This document shows, one piece after another, positions 8,008 through 16,677 of a stretch of DNA of 64,000 nt. The stretch comes from Bacillota bacterium (GTDB taxonomy: Bacteria; Bacillota; Clostridia; Acetivibrionales; DSM-1351), in the NCBI GenBank assembly GCA_023415305.1, contig JAEZKZ010000040.1, forward strand, positions 1 to 64,000, in the 5' to 3' direction. The notes below the pieces were generated by a model. That model saw only the letters and a list, made by a program, of their open reading frames with translations, made no database searches and was not told the DNA's origin. Numbering within the stretch: position 1 is the first letter of the stretch; every line of letters begins with the position of its first letter. Made by a program: the position numbers and the translations under genes.

Positions 8008-9372
8008 ATGGAAATGGTGGAAGATGCAATGGATATGGGTTCTCTAGGCAGAATTCCCCCTCAGAGTATAGAGGCAGAACAATCGGTACTAGGGTCAATG
8101 CTTATTGATAAAGAAGTAGTTCCTGTAGTAATGGAAATTTTGAAACCAGAGGATTTTTATAGACCTGATCATAGAGAAATTTATAATGTTATTATAGAGC
8201 TGTTTGATAAAGCTCAACCTATTGACTTAATTACAGTATCAGAACGACTAAAGCTACATGGAAAACTGGAACTAGTAGGTGGACTTGAGTATTTATCAAA
8301 CATTGCAACAGAAGTACCTACAACAGCAAATGTAAAACATTACTCAAAGATTGTAGAAGAGAAAGCTCTTCTTAGAAAGCTCATTAAGGCTTCCTCTGAT
8401 ATAGTTGATTTGGGCTTTAATGCTTCTGAAGAGGTGTCGTATATTCTTGATAAGGCAGAACAGAGCGTATTTGATATACTGCAGAAAAGAAGCTCTCAAG
8501 GATTTGTGCCTATAAAGGATGTACTTGTAGATACTTTTAATAATTTAGAAGAGATGTATAACAATAAAGGCAATATTACTGGAATACCCACTGGATTTAC
8601 TGATTTAGATTTTAAGACCTCTGGTCTTCATAATTCTGACTTGATTTTAATAGCTGCACGACCTGCAATGGGTAAAACGGCTTTTGCATTAAATTTAGCA
8701 CAAAATGCAGCTGTACATAGTCATGTACCTGTAGCTGTATTCAGTCTTGAAATGTCAAAGGATCAGTTGGTAAACAGAATACTTTGTAGTGAAGCCATGG
8801 TTGATAGTAACAGAATGAAGACTGGAAAGCTTGAGGATAATGATTGGCAAAAGGTGGCTAAGGCTTTGGCTCCCTTATCTGAAGCACCAATTTATATTGA
8901 TGATACACCGGGTGTGTCTATTACTGAAATAAGGGCAAAATGCAGACGCCTTAAGCTTGAACATAACTTGGGATTGGTAGTTATAGATTACTTACAGCTT
9001 ATGCAGGGTAGTGGTAAAAAAGGTGGGGAAAATAGACAGCAAGAGATATCAGAAATATCCCGTTCCCTTAAAATATTGGCAAAGGAAATAAATGTTCCTG
9101 TTATTTGCTTATCCCAGTTAAGCCGTGCGCCTGAAGCCAGGACTGATCATAGACCTATACTTAGTGACCTGAGAGAATCAGGAGCTATAGAGCAGGATGC
9201 TGATATTGTAATGTTTTTATACAGGGATGATTACTACAACCCTGAGACTGAAAAGAAAAATATAGCTGAGCTTATAATTGCAAAGCACAGAAACGGCTCA
9301 ACAGGAACAGTGGAATTGGTATGGCTTGGGCAATATACTAAGTTTGCAAATTTAGAAAAATTCAGACAATAA
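8008..9372 (+). CDS. dnaB: Replicative DNA helicase DnaB
   Basis: Hexameric 5'-3' helicase that unwinds DNA at the fork (B. subtilis DnaC). The 454-residue protein has the N-terminal DnaB domain (IPPQSIEAEQSVLGSMLID from about residue 16) and a RecA-like core with Walker A ARPAMGKT (about 217-224), EMSKDQLVNR, and the Walker B strand LVVIDYLQLM. No intein is present. The ATG at 8008 has only a weak ribosome site; ATG 8029 (MDMGSLGR), after GGTGG, is an alternative. It is the third gene in the gdpP-rplI-dnaB-tilS run. Confidence 0.97.
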   Translation: MEMVEDAMDMGSLGRIPPQSIEAEQSVLGSMLIDKEVVPVVMEILKPEDFYRPDHREIYNVIIELFDKAQPIDLITVSERLKLHGKLELVGGLEYLSNIATEVPTTANVKHYSKIVEEKALLRKLIKASSDIVDLGFNASEEVSYILDKAEQSVFDILQKRSSQGFVPIKDVLVDTFNNLEEMYNNKGNITGIPTGFTDLDFKTSGLHNSDLILIAARPAMGKTAFALNLAQNAAVHSHVPVAVFSLEMSKDQLVNRILCSEAMVDSNRMKTGKLEDNDWQKVAKALAPLSEAPIYIDDTPGVSITEIRAKCRRLKLEHNLGLVVIDYLQLMQGSGKKGGENRQQEISEISRSLKILAKEINVPVICLSQLSRAPEARTDHRPILSDLRESGAIEQDADIVMFLYRDDYYNPETEKKNIAELIIAKHRNGSTGTVELVWLGQYTKFANLEKFRQ

Positions 9373-9394
9373 TCAGTTGGCAAAGGATATGATA

Positions 9395-10807
9395 ATGTTA
9401 AAGCAGGTTCTCGATACTATTAATAAAAATGACTTAATTAACTATGGAGATGGCATTGTTGTAGGCATATCAGGAGGATATGACTCTGTATGCCTACTCC
9501 ATATTTTGTATTACCTATCTAAAGATTTGGACTTGAGGCTTTTTCCTGTCCATATTAATCACATGCTTAGAGGGTTAGAAGCTGTTAGAGATGAGGATTT
9601 TGTAAATGATTTTTGTCAATCACTAGGACTTAGTTTACACGTAAAAAGAGTTGATATAGCCCAAAAGGCGAAAAATGAAAAGATTTCGATTGAAGAAGCG
9701 GGAAGAAATGCAAGATATGAAGAGTTTAACAGAGTTGCAGCAGAAAATTTCGTAACCAAAATCGCTGTTGCTCATTCAAAAAATGATCAAGCAGAAACAA
9801 TACTTATGCGCATTTTCAGAGGTACGGGTTTAGAAGGCCTTAAGGGCATAGAGTATAAAAGGGATAATATAATAAGGCCATTATTGGATATAGATAGGGA
9901 ACAAATTGAGAACTACGTTAATGAAAATGGTCTCAAGGCTGTTACAGACAGTTCAAACCTGCACACAGACTATTTTAGAAATAGGATTAGGCTTAAGGTG
10001 CTTCCGGAAATTAATGATGCAGCTAGAATAAATATTACAGAAAATTTATTAAGATTATCGAAAATAGTAGTGACAGATGAGGATTTTTTACGGTATAATG
10101 CTGAAATAGCATATGAAAAGTCTTGTACAAAAAAAGATGTAAATTCTGTTGAAATAGATTTATCTGAATTATTGAAAATGCATCCTGCCATTTTGGGCAG
10201 AGTCATTAGAATTGCCATATTAAATAGCTGTGGGAGTATTGAAGGGATAGGGTTTAATCATATTGACAAGCTTTTGTGGTTAGTTAAAGATGGACAAACG
10301 GGTTCTCGTATAGATATCCCTCATGGAATGATGGCAGTAAAATCATATTCATCTTTAATTATTAAAAAGCAGGGAGAAGATAAGAAAGAAAGCTTTGAAT
10401 ATAGATTAAAAATTCCTGGAAGAACGGTTTTAAATGATATAGAGGCTGTTGTCACGCAAGTAATAAACTTTGATACAAATGAAAGCTGTCAACAATTTGT
10501 TAATGAAAATAAAGGCGTTTATACACAATTTTTTGATTTAAAAAAAATTAAATCGGAAACAATTTTAGATATTGTGGTAAGAAATAGACGAGATGGTGAT
10601 ATTTTTAAACCGTTAAATTCAAATGGCACAAAGAAGCTGAAAGAGTACTTTATTGACAAAAAAATTAGTAGAGAGCAGAGAGTTGAGTTTCCTTTAATTG
10701 CTATAAATAAGGAGATTATTTGGATTATAGGAAATAAAACTAGTGATAATTATAAAGTAACTGATAATACTAAATCTGTATTGATGATTACTTTTATACC
10801 TAAGTAA
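9395..10807 (+). CDS. tilS: tRNA(Ile)-lysidine synthase
   Basis: Adds lysine to C34 of tRNA-Ile(CAU) so it reads AUA, an essential step. The 470-residue protein has the N-type ATP-pyrophosphatase loop SGGYDS (about 26-31), HxxND in AHSKNDQAET, and RxxxxxxGLEGLKGI, followed by the TilS middle and C-terminal domains (IPGRTVLND to RREQRVEFP-like end), so it is the long form. ATG 9395 is chosen because AAAGG (9382-9386) is 8 bases before it; TTG 9377 and ATG 9389 are alternatives. hpt and ftsH follow, a widely conserved order. Confidence 0.95.
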   Translation: MLKQVLDTINKNDLINYGDGIVVGISGGYDSVCLLHILYYLSKDLDLRLFPVHINHMLRGLEAVRDEDFVNDFCQSLGLSLHVKRVDIAQKAKNEKISIEEAGRNARYEEFNRVAAENFVTKIAVAHSKNDQAETILMRIFRGTGLEGLKGIEYKRDNIIRPLLDIDREQIENYVNENGLKAVTDSSNLHTDYFRNRIRLKVLPEINDAARINITENLLRLSKIVVTDEDFLRYNAEIAYEKSCTKKDVNSVEIDLSELLKMHPAILGRVIRIAILNSCGSIEGIGFNHIDKLLWLVKDGQTGSRIDIPHGMMAVKSYSSLIIKKQGEDKKESFEYRLKIPGRTVLNDIEAVVTQVINFDTNESCQQFVNENKGVYTQFFDLKKIKSETILDIVVRNRRDGDIFKPLNSNGTKKLKEYFIDKKISREQRVEFPLIAINKEIIWIIGNKTSDNYKVTDNTKSVLMITFIPK

Positions 10808-10907
10808 CTAAAAGAATAATAATTTGTTTGATTACTACAGAATAATTAATATAATATAAAATCAGAAAACTAATCATGCAATAATTGACAAGGGGGAAAA
10901 GTTTCAA

Positions 10908-11444
10908 ATGAACGTAATTGAGCGGGTTTTAATATCAAAAAAGGAGCTCGATAAACAGGTTGAAGAGTTGGGCACACGAATTTCAAAGGATTACGAGGGT
11001 AAGGAACTGGTAATAATCGGGGTACTCAAGGGGGGATTTATATTCCTCGCAGATTTGGCAAGACAAATTACCATACCTGTAGATATAGACTTCATATCGG
11101 TTTCCAGCTATGGTGATTCTTCAAAATCGTCAGGAGTCGTAAAGATAATCAAAGATGTTGATATAAATATATCCGGAAAGCATGTGTTAATTGTTGAGGA
11201 CATTATTGATACAGGCCTTACCTTGAATCACCTTGTTGAACTTCTCAAAACGAGAGGCCCTCTCAGTGTAGAAATATGTGCAGCACTGGATAAACCCTCC
11301 AGAAGAAAAGCTGAGGTTCATGTAAAATACAAGGGAATTGAAATTCCTGATGAATTTGTAGTTGGTTACGGTTTGGATTATGCAGGGAAATACCGAAACC
11401 TTCCAGAGGTATGTATTCTTAGCAAGGATGTCTACCAGAAATAA
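10908..11444 (+). CDS. hpt: Hypoxanthine-guanine phosphoribosyltransferase
   Basis: Purine salvage enzyme that joins PRPP to hypoxanthine or guanine. The 178-residue protein has the PRPP motif VLIVEDIIDTGLTL near residues 95-108, the early GVLKGGFIF loop and the C-terminal VVGYGLDYAGKYRNLPEV, which carries the base-binding aspartate. An AAGGGGG ribosome site precedes the ATG. It sits between tilS and ftsH. A weak promoter (TTGTTT, 17 bases, TAATAT) lies at 10824-10852, so it may also be transcribed apart from tilS. Confidence 0.96.
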   Translation: MNVIERVLISKKELDKQVEELGTRISKDYEGKELVIIGVLKGGFIFLADLARQITIPVDIDFISVSSYGDSSKSSGVVKIIKDVDINISGKHVLIVEDIIDTGLTLNHLVELLKTRGPLSVEICAALDKPSRRKAEVHVKYKGIEIPDEFVVGYGLDYAGKYRNLPEVCILSKDVYQK

Positions 11445-11671
11445 AATTATCAGGTAATTGACTTTATTGTGTTTTATAGTTGTATATGCTAATATAATAT
11501 ATACTGTACGGGACAGGAAAAGAGCTGTTTATATCGTTCCGAATATATATGTTTGTTTGAAGGAAACAGAATAATGGTATTAAATAATAAATGGTAAAAC
11601 GTAGGTGGATTTGGTTGCAAACAGCCTATGGACTAAGTTTGGTACCTTGGTTATTATGAGGAGGGAGATAT

Positions 11672-13537
11672 TTGAAATATTTTAAGGGTATCAGTTTTTA
11701 TATTATTATTTTCATAATAATTTTAGTAATAATAACGTTCTATACTGCGTCAGATAATCCGCCTAAAATGGATTATTCAGCATTGTTAACCCAGATGGAA
11801 GCAGGTAATGTAAAGAGTATAGGATTACAGACTGACACGGCTACGGTTGAGTTGAGAAAACCTCTGGATGAAAAGAACAAGGTCACCAGATATGTGGTTA
11901 CTGTTCCGCCTGATGTCACTTCTGCATCTGATCGGTTTACAAAAGCCTTTGACGAGAAGCTTATTGAAAAATATACAGTGACAACACCTCCCCAGGCACC
12001 ATGGTGGGTATCCATTCTGCCAACAATAGGTTTTGTGGTAATACTTATATTGATATGGTTCTTTTTTATTCAACAGTCCCAAGGCGGTGGCGGTGGGAAC
12101 AGGGTTATGTCCTTCGGTAAAAGCCGTGCAAAAATGACTGTTGATGATAAAAAGAAAATCACTTTTGATAATGTAGCCGGAGCCGATGAGGAAAAGGAAG
12201 AACTTGCTGAGATAGTTGAATTCCTAAAGGCACCGAAAAAATTCGTTGAGCTTGGGGCAAGAATACCAAAGGGTGTACTTTTGGTGGGACCTCCGGGTAC
12301 CGGTAAAACCCTGCTGGCAAAGGCAGTATCAGGTGAAGCAGGAGTTCCCTTCTTTAGTATAAGTGGTTCTGACTTCGTTGAAATGTTTGTCGGTGTCGGT
12401 GCTTCCCGTGTACGTGACCTTTTTGAACAGGCAAAGAAAAACGCTCCATGTATAGTATTTATTGACGAAATTGATGCTGTGGGAAGACATAGAGGTGCCG
12501 GACTTGGCGGCGGACATGATGAAAGAGAACAGACTCTGAATCAGCTGCTGGTTGAAATGGACGGTTTTGGTATAAACGAAGGAGTTATTATTCTTGCAGC
12601 AACTAACAGACCTGATATTCTTGATCCTGCTCTGTTAAGACCTGGTCGTTTTGACAGGAGAGTTGTTGTTGGCCTTCCTGATATTAAAGGTAGAGAGCAG
12701 ATATTAAAGGTTCATTCCAGAGGAAAGCCATTGGCTGATGACGTTAAACTGGATGATTTGGCAAGAATCACGCCAGGCTTCACTGGGGCAGACTTGGAAA
12801 ACCTGCTGAATGAAGCAGCTCTGCTAGCGGCAAGAGCAAATAAAAAGAAAATCGGAAATGAAGAGATAAAGGAAGCAGCTTTCAAGGTTATGATGGGTCC
12901 TGAAAAGAAGAGCCGCGTAATGAGTGAACGAGACAAGAAAGTTACCGCTTTCCATGAAGCGGGGCATGCGATTGCTATCAAGCTTGTGTCAACCAGTCAG
13001 AAGGTTGACAGAGTTTCCATCATACCTGCAGGTATGGCAGGCGGATATACTGCCAGCAGGCCTCAGGAAGACAAGAGCTATCATACCAAGTCACAGCTGA
13101 TAGAAGAAATAATAATCGCTTTAGGTGGCAGAGCTGCAGAGCAGATTATACTTGATGAGGTAAGTACCGGCGCTTCCAGCGACTTGAAGAAGGTTAATCA
13201 GATAGCAAAAAATATGGTTACCAAGTACGGTATGAGTGATAAACTTGGCAATATGATATTCGGAAATGAAAACGATGAAGTGTTTATTGGAAGAGACTTG
13301 GCTCACTCCAGGGATTACAGCGATGAAGTTGCTGCAATAATTGACAATGAAGTTAAGAGTATAATCGACAACGCTTATGAAAGAACTCTCAAACTCTTAA
13401 GGGACAATATTGATAAGCTGAACAAGCTGGCAGAAGTACTCCTTGAAAAAGAAAAGGTTGAGGGTGCAGAATTTGAAGCTATATTTGACGGTGTTGTCCT
13501 GGAAGGTGCCAATCCGACTCCTCAATTGGAAGGCTAA
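11672..13537 (+). CDS. ftsH: ATP-dependent zinc metalloprotease FtsH
   Basis: Membrane AAA+ protease that degrades misfolded membrane proteins and short-lived regulators. The 621-residue protein has two membrane helices (about 8-27 and 111-132) flanking an extracytoplasmic domain, the AAA+ module with GPPGTGKT (about 206-213), CIVFIDEID and the arginine-finger region RPGRFDR, and the peptidase with HEAGH (about 428-432), the zinc site. It starts with TTG 11672, 4 bases after GAGGAGGGAG. The 225-base gap after hpt, containing TATAAT near 11492, suggests it has its own promoter. Confidence 0.98.
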   Translation: MKYFKGISFYIIIFIIILVIITFYTASDNPPKMDYSALLTQMEAGNVKSIGLQTDTATVELRKPLDEKNKVTRYVVTVPPDVTSASDRFTKAFDEKLIEKYTVTTPPQAPWWVSILPTIGFVVILILIWFFFIQQSQGGGGGNRVMSFGKSRAKMTVDDKKKITFDNVAGADEEKEELAEIVEFLKAPKKFVELGARIPKGVLLVGPPGTGKTLLAKAVSGEAGVPFFSISGSDFVEMFVGVGASRVRDLFEQAKKNAPCIVFIDEIDAVGRHRGAGLGGGHDEREQTLNQLLVEMDGFGINEGVIILAATNRPDILDPALLRPGRFDRRVVVGLPDIKGREQILKVHSRGKPLADDVKLDDLARITPGFTGADLENLLNEAALLAARANKKKIGNEEIKEAAFKVMMGPEKKSRVMSERDKKVTAFHEAGHAIAIKLVSTSQKVDRVSIIPAGMAGGYTASRPQEDKSYHTKSQLIEEIIIALGGRAAEQIILDEVSTGASSDLKKVNQIAKNMVTKYGMSDKLGNMIFGNENDEVFIGRDLAHSRDYSDEVAAIIDNEVKSIIDNAYERTLKLLRDNIDKLNKLAEVLLEKEKVEGAEFEAIFDGVVLEGANPTPQLEG

Positions 13538-13557
13538 TATTAAAATGCTATTTAGTG

Positions 13558-13590
13558 AAAAAGGTGTGCTCCAATGAGCATACCTTTTTT
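13558..13590 (+). terminator. Rho-independent terminator after ftsH
   Basis: A 14-bp stem AAAAAGGTGTGCTC paired with GAGCATACCTTTTT (one G-U pair), a 4-base loop and a run of six T residues. It is 20 bases after the ftsH stop codon. Confidence 0.9.
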
Positions 13591-13729
13591 AGTGAGTCGT
13601 TGAAGGGATGTAGAGGTTTTAGATATTTTAAGGCCTGCGTGATATAATAAAGTGTAGCCGCTAATACTTACTTTAACCAGTGATGTAATAAATTAATTAT
13701 TTACGAGGATAGTAGCGTGAAACATTCGG

Positions 13730-13865
13730 TAATTCATCGTGCTTTTTACGCAGCGAAAAGCCACTGCGTGTCTTTTCATTACTGTTTTTGTACGCGCTAT
13801 GCGCGTAGATGGGAGTAGATAAATTTCAATACAATTTGTGGCCACAATGGTGGCTTATGGAGGTT
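13730..13865 (+). promoter_or_regulatory. Hairpin-rich leader before the thioesterase gene
   Basis: Three hairpins lie in a row: ACGCAG/CTGCGT around 13748-13770 followed by TCTTTT, a perfect TACGCGC/GCGCGTA with a 3-base loop near 13792-13808, and GCCAC/GTGGC near 13840-13854 just before the GGAGG ribosome site. The first could act as an attenuator. It is not a SAM, T-box or fluoride class that I can recognise. Confidence 0.4.
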
Positions 13866-13870
13866 AATAT

Positions 13871-14257
13871 ATGGAATTTACAATAGGACTAAGAGGAGAA
13901 GCTACAGCTTCAGTTGACAGCAGTAACACAGCAAAAACAATGGGGAGTGGAGAACTTGAGGTCTTTGCCACACCATCTATGATTGCACTAATGGAGAAGG
14001 CTTCCACAAATGCCCTAGCTGAGGATATGCCTGGAGACAGCTCCTCAGTGGGAACAATGATAAGCGTTAAACATATGGCAGCTACACCGGTGGGGATGAA
14101 GGTAACAGCAAAAGCGGAACTTGTAGAGGTGGATGGAAAGCGGCTGGTGTTTTGGGTGGAAGCCTTTGATGAAACGGATAAAATAGGAGAAGGCAAGCAC
14201 GAAAGGTTTGTAATAAATAAAGAAAGATTTATGACTAAAACCAACGGGAAAAAGTAG
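13871..14257 (+). CDS. FlK-like hotdog-fold thioesterase
   Basis: A 128-residue single hotdog-domain protein resembling the fluoroacetyl-CoA thioesterase (FlK) group. The pattern GSGELEVFATPSMIALMEKAS, then SSVGTMISVKHMAATPVG and the closing GEGKHERFVIN with its acidic-histidine pair is typical of these enzymes, which cleave acyl-CoA thioesters. Clostridial members have mostly unknown substrates, so fluoroacetate resistance should not be assumed. GGAGG ends 7 bases before the ATG. It is monocistronic, preceded by a structured leader and followed by the promoter and riboswitch of metK. Confidence 0.85.
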   Translation: MEFTIGLRGEATASVDSSNTAKTMGSGELEVFATPSMIALMEKASTNALAEDMPGDSSSVGTMISVKHMAATPVGMKVTAKAELVEVDGKRLVFWVEAFDETDKIGEGKHERFVINKERFMTKTNGKK

Positions 14258-14266
14258 CTTAAGCTA

Positions 14267-14295
14267 TTGACGTGTTTTGGTTTTTGTGGTTAAAT
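14267..14295 (+). promoter_or_regulatory. Sigma-A-type promoter for SAM riboswitch-metK
   Basis: TTGACG (14267-14272), 17-base spacer, TTAAAT (14290-14295). It lies just after the thioesterase stop and about 25 bases before the riboswitch P1 stem. Confidence 0.7.
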
Positions 14296-14317
14296 AAACT
14301 CAAAGTCAATATTTTTA

Positions 14318-14424
14318 TCCTTATCAAGAGAGGTGGAGGGAGTGGGCCCTATGAAACCCGGCAACCAGCATTTAAACATGTACGGTGCCAATTCCTGCAG
14401 GCATTATGCCTGAAAGATGAGGGG
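14318..14424 (+). ncRNA. SAM-I (S-box) riboswitch
   Basis: Classic S-box core: CTTATCAAGAGAGGTGGAGG, then a GGCCCTATGAAACCCGGCAA segment, a variable P3-P4 region (CAACCAG...GGTGCCAATTCC) and the closing GAAAGATGAGGG that pairs with CCTTATC as P1. The class binds S-adenosylmethionine and stops transcription when SAM is high. Here it controls metK, the SAM synthetase itself. Confidence 0.97.
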
Positions 14425-14450
14425 TGATCATTAATTTAAGATAAAATGAC

Positions 14451-14472
14451 AAACCTCGAAAGAGGTTTTTTT
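14451..14472 (+). terminator. SAM riboswitch terminator
   Basis: AAACCTC-GAAA-GAGGTTT stem-loop followed by T residues, 27 bases after the aptamer. It is the expected expression platform. Between it and metK lie about 330 bases that hold a GTGGC/GCCAC hairpin near 14662-14678 but no other gene. Confidence 0.9.
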
Positions 14473-14799
14473 ATTGTCTAGGAAAGTATAAATTTTTTGT
14501 GCGACAATAATTATTGGAACGCACATAAGGGCGTATTAGACACATGTAAAGGTTTTCCTGACAATAAAAACTTTGAATTTATGCACGTGCCAGAATTTCC
14601 TTAACACATTAATCGGAAGAAAATATTTCGTAGTGAGAAAAGGCACATGTGCAAACAAAAGTGGCTTTGCCACCTTTGCTATTGTCTAATTAGGTTAACT
14701 ACCTTTAGCACGTTCCCAATCATGGGAGGCGCTGTATATGTTAATCAAGGGATAAAAACTGACCTCAAGATAAATATTATGAATTGGAGGTATTTCAAA

Positions 14800-15990
14800 A
14801 TGTCAAAAAGATTATTTACATCGGAGTCAGTAACCGAAGGACATCCTGACAAAATCTGTGATCAGATTTCCGACGCGGTGCTTGACGCAATATTTGAACA
14901 GGACCCACAGGCCAGAGTTGCTTGTGAAACAGCAGTAACTACAGGCATGGTAATGGTTATGGGTGAAATTTCAACCCAGTGCTATGTTGACATTCCAAAG
15001 GTTGTAAGAAACACAATAAAAGACATCGGATATGATAGGGCGAAATACGGTTTTGATAGTGAAACCTGTGCCGTGCTCACTTCAATTGATGAACAGTCGG
15101 CAGATATTGCAATGGGAGTTGACAAGGCACTTGAGGCTAAAACAGGAGAAATGAGCGAGGCACAGATACAGGCCATCGGTGCCGGAGATCAGGGAATGAT
15201 GTTTGGTTTCGCTTGTGATGAAACTCCTGAACTAATGCCTATGCCTATTACCTTGGCACACAAGCTTTCAAAGAAGCTTAGCGAAGTAAGAAAGGATGGA
15301 ACTCTTGATTATCTCAGACCTGACGGAAAGTCACAGGTTACAGTCGAGTATGACGGTGACAGGCCTGTAAGAGTTGATACTATAGTAATTTCGACCCAGC
15401 ACGGCCCCGATGTGAGTCATGAAATAATTGAAAGAGATATAATGGAGTTTGTCATAAAGCCGGTTATACCTGCAAATTTGCTGGATTCAAACACCAAGTA
15501 CTTTATTAATCCAACCGGACGATTTGTTGTTGGAGGTCCTCAGGGAGACTCAGGTCTGACGGGAAGAAAGATTATTGTCGATACTTACGGCGGTTATGCA
15601 CGACATGGAGGCGGTGCTTTCTCAGGCAAGGACCCCACAAAGGTTGACCGCTCTGCTGCATATGCAGCGAGGTATGTTGCCAAGAATATAGTTGCTGCAG
15701 GCATAGCAAGAAAATGTGAGGTTCAGCTGGCATATGCCATCGGAGTGGCAAAGCCGGTTTCAGTATTGGTCGACACCTTTGGTACATCGGTAATTCCTGA
15801 AGAAAAAATATCTGAGCTTGTAAACAAACATTTTGACCTCAGACCTGCAGGAATTATTAAAACACTTGATTTAAGAAGACCGATATTCAAGAAAACTGCT
15901 GCCTATGGTCATTTCGGAAGAAATGATGCCGATTTCACATGGGAAAGAACAGACGTAGCCGAGATACTAAAAAAAGAGGCGGGACTGTAA
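14800..15990 (+). CDS. metK: S-adenosylmethionine synthetase
   Basis: Makes SAM from methionine and ATP. The 396-residue protein matches the usual length and shows GHPDKICDQISDAVLD near the N-terminus, GAGDQGMMFGFACDE (signature 1) and GGGAFSGKDPTKVDRS (signature 2), plus the C-terminal YGHFGR. ATG 14800 follows TTGGAGG by 9 bases; the upstream in-frame stretch from 14647 precedes this site and is not family-like. Its mRNA leader holds the SAM-I riboswitch, so expression falls as product accumulates. Confidence 0.98.
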   Translation: MSKRLFTSESVTEGHPDKICDQISDAVLDAIFEQDPQARVACETAVTTGMVMVMGEISTQCYVDIPKVVRNTIKDIGYDRAKYGFDSETCAVLTSIDEQSADIAMGVDKALEAKTGEMSEAQIQAIGAGDQGMMFGFACDETPELMPMPITLAHKLSKKLSEVRKDGTLDYLRPDGKSQVTVEYDGDRPVRVDTIVISTQHGPDVSHEIIERDIMEFVIKPVIPANLLDSNTKYFINPTGRFVVGGPQGDSGLTGRKIIVDTYGGYARHGGGAFSGKDPTKVDRSAAYAARYVAKNIVAAGIARKCEVQLAYAIGVAKPVSVLVDTFGTSVIPEEKISELVNKHFDLRPAGIIKTLDLRRPIFKKTAAYGHFGRNDADFTWERTDVAEILKKEAGL

Positions 15991-16069
15991 AAGGTAGAGG
16001 ATAATATTCAAATTTTGCAGAGTTAATATAAATCTGCGTAGTTTGATTTCCAGGATAAGTTATGTAAGA

Positions 16070-16108
16070 GTGCTGTCCAGCAAATAAATGCTGGAGGCAC
16101 TTTTTTCC
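16070..16108 (+). terminator. Rho-independent terminator after metK
   Basis: GTGC-TGT-CCAGCA paired with TGCTGG-AG-GCAC, then TTTTTT. The stem is strong and about 80 bases after the metK stop. Confidence 0.85.
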
Positions 16109-16340
16109 TTTGTCGGGTGTGCCAGCTTTCTATTGGTTTTTTATGCTTTGTCTATTCGATTTTTTGTATAATCATCCAACCCGTAAAACCACATACTAAT
16201 AAAAATTTTTAGATGATTTAAAATATTACGAAATTGTGTTACATATAATATTAAAGTAACTCACTGTAATGGTGATTTGGAGTTAATTTGTGTTTAAGTC
16301 GATTAAGACAAAGAGAACAATAATAAAAGTTAGCAAGCAG

Positions 16341-16371
16341 GAGGTTAATGGTTCTATGTATGGTTAACCTC
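16341..16371 (+). repeat. 8-bp inverted repeat in metK-CNNM spacer
   Basis: GAGGTTAA (16341-16348) and TTAACCTC (16364-16371) are perfect inverted copies with a 15-base loop. The left arm is part of an AGGAGG that precedes a possible 19-codon ORF at 16349, but its spacing is too short to trust. Confidence 0.4.
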
Positions 16372-16403
16372 AAAGTAAACTCAAGAATATTGCATTGTAC
16401 TAT

Positions 16404-16433
16404 TTGACATAACGGTTGCACTTATAGTAAATT
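16404..16433 (+). promoter_or_regulatory. Candidate promoter of CNNM leader
   Basis: TTGACA (16404-16409), 18-base spacer and TAAATT (16428-16433). It would give a leader of about 240 bases before the CNNM gene. Confidence 0.5.
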
Positions 16434-16454
16434 ATTAAATAACCAGATTCTAAG

Positions 16455-16635
16455 GTTATAAATATATTAAAATGGGGGGTTAATTAAGTATGGAGGATAG
16501 TCCTGAGGATACAAGTAATTATTGTATAGCGTTCAGCTGGATATTACTTAATAGGCAAAATCATAATGAAAGATACTTTTACAGAAGACCCTGACAGTCC
16601 TACCTCGGATTGGTGTGTCTTTTTTTATTTATTTT
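16455..16635 (+). ncRNA. Unassigned structured leader before CNNM gene
   Basis: Between the promoter and the CNNM gene is a GC-richer stretch with AAGTAAT/ATTACTT pairing around 16514-16552, a GGATAGTCC repeat and a final GAC...GTC-type hairpin directly before TCTTTTTTTATTT (about 16618-16630). That arrangement, aptamer-like region plus terminator before a transporter gene, recalls a riboswitch. It is not the M-box, yybP-ykoY or ydaO class by eye. Function is inference. Confidence 0.35.
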
Positions 16636-16677
16636 TCAATGGGTTTAGGAATATTTTAGTTTTTATTCAGATGGAGG

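Noticed and set aside
16349..16408. 19-codon leader ORF with AGGAGG
   Set aside because: The spacing between AGGAGG and ATG is only about 3 bases and the sequence overlaps the next promoter.
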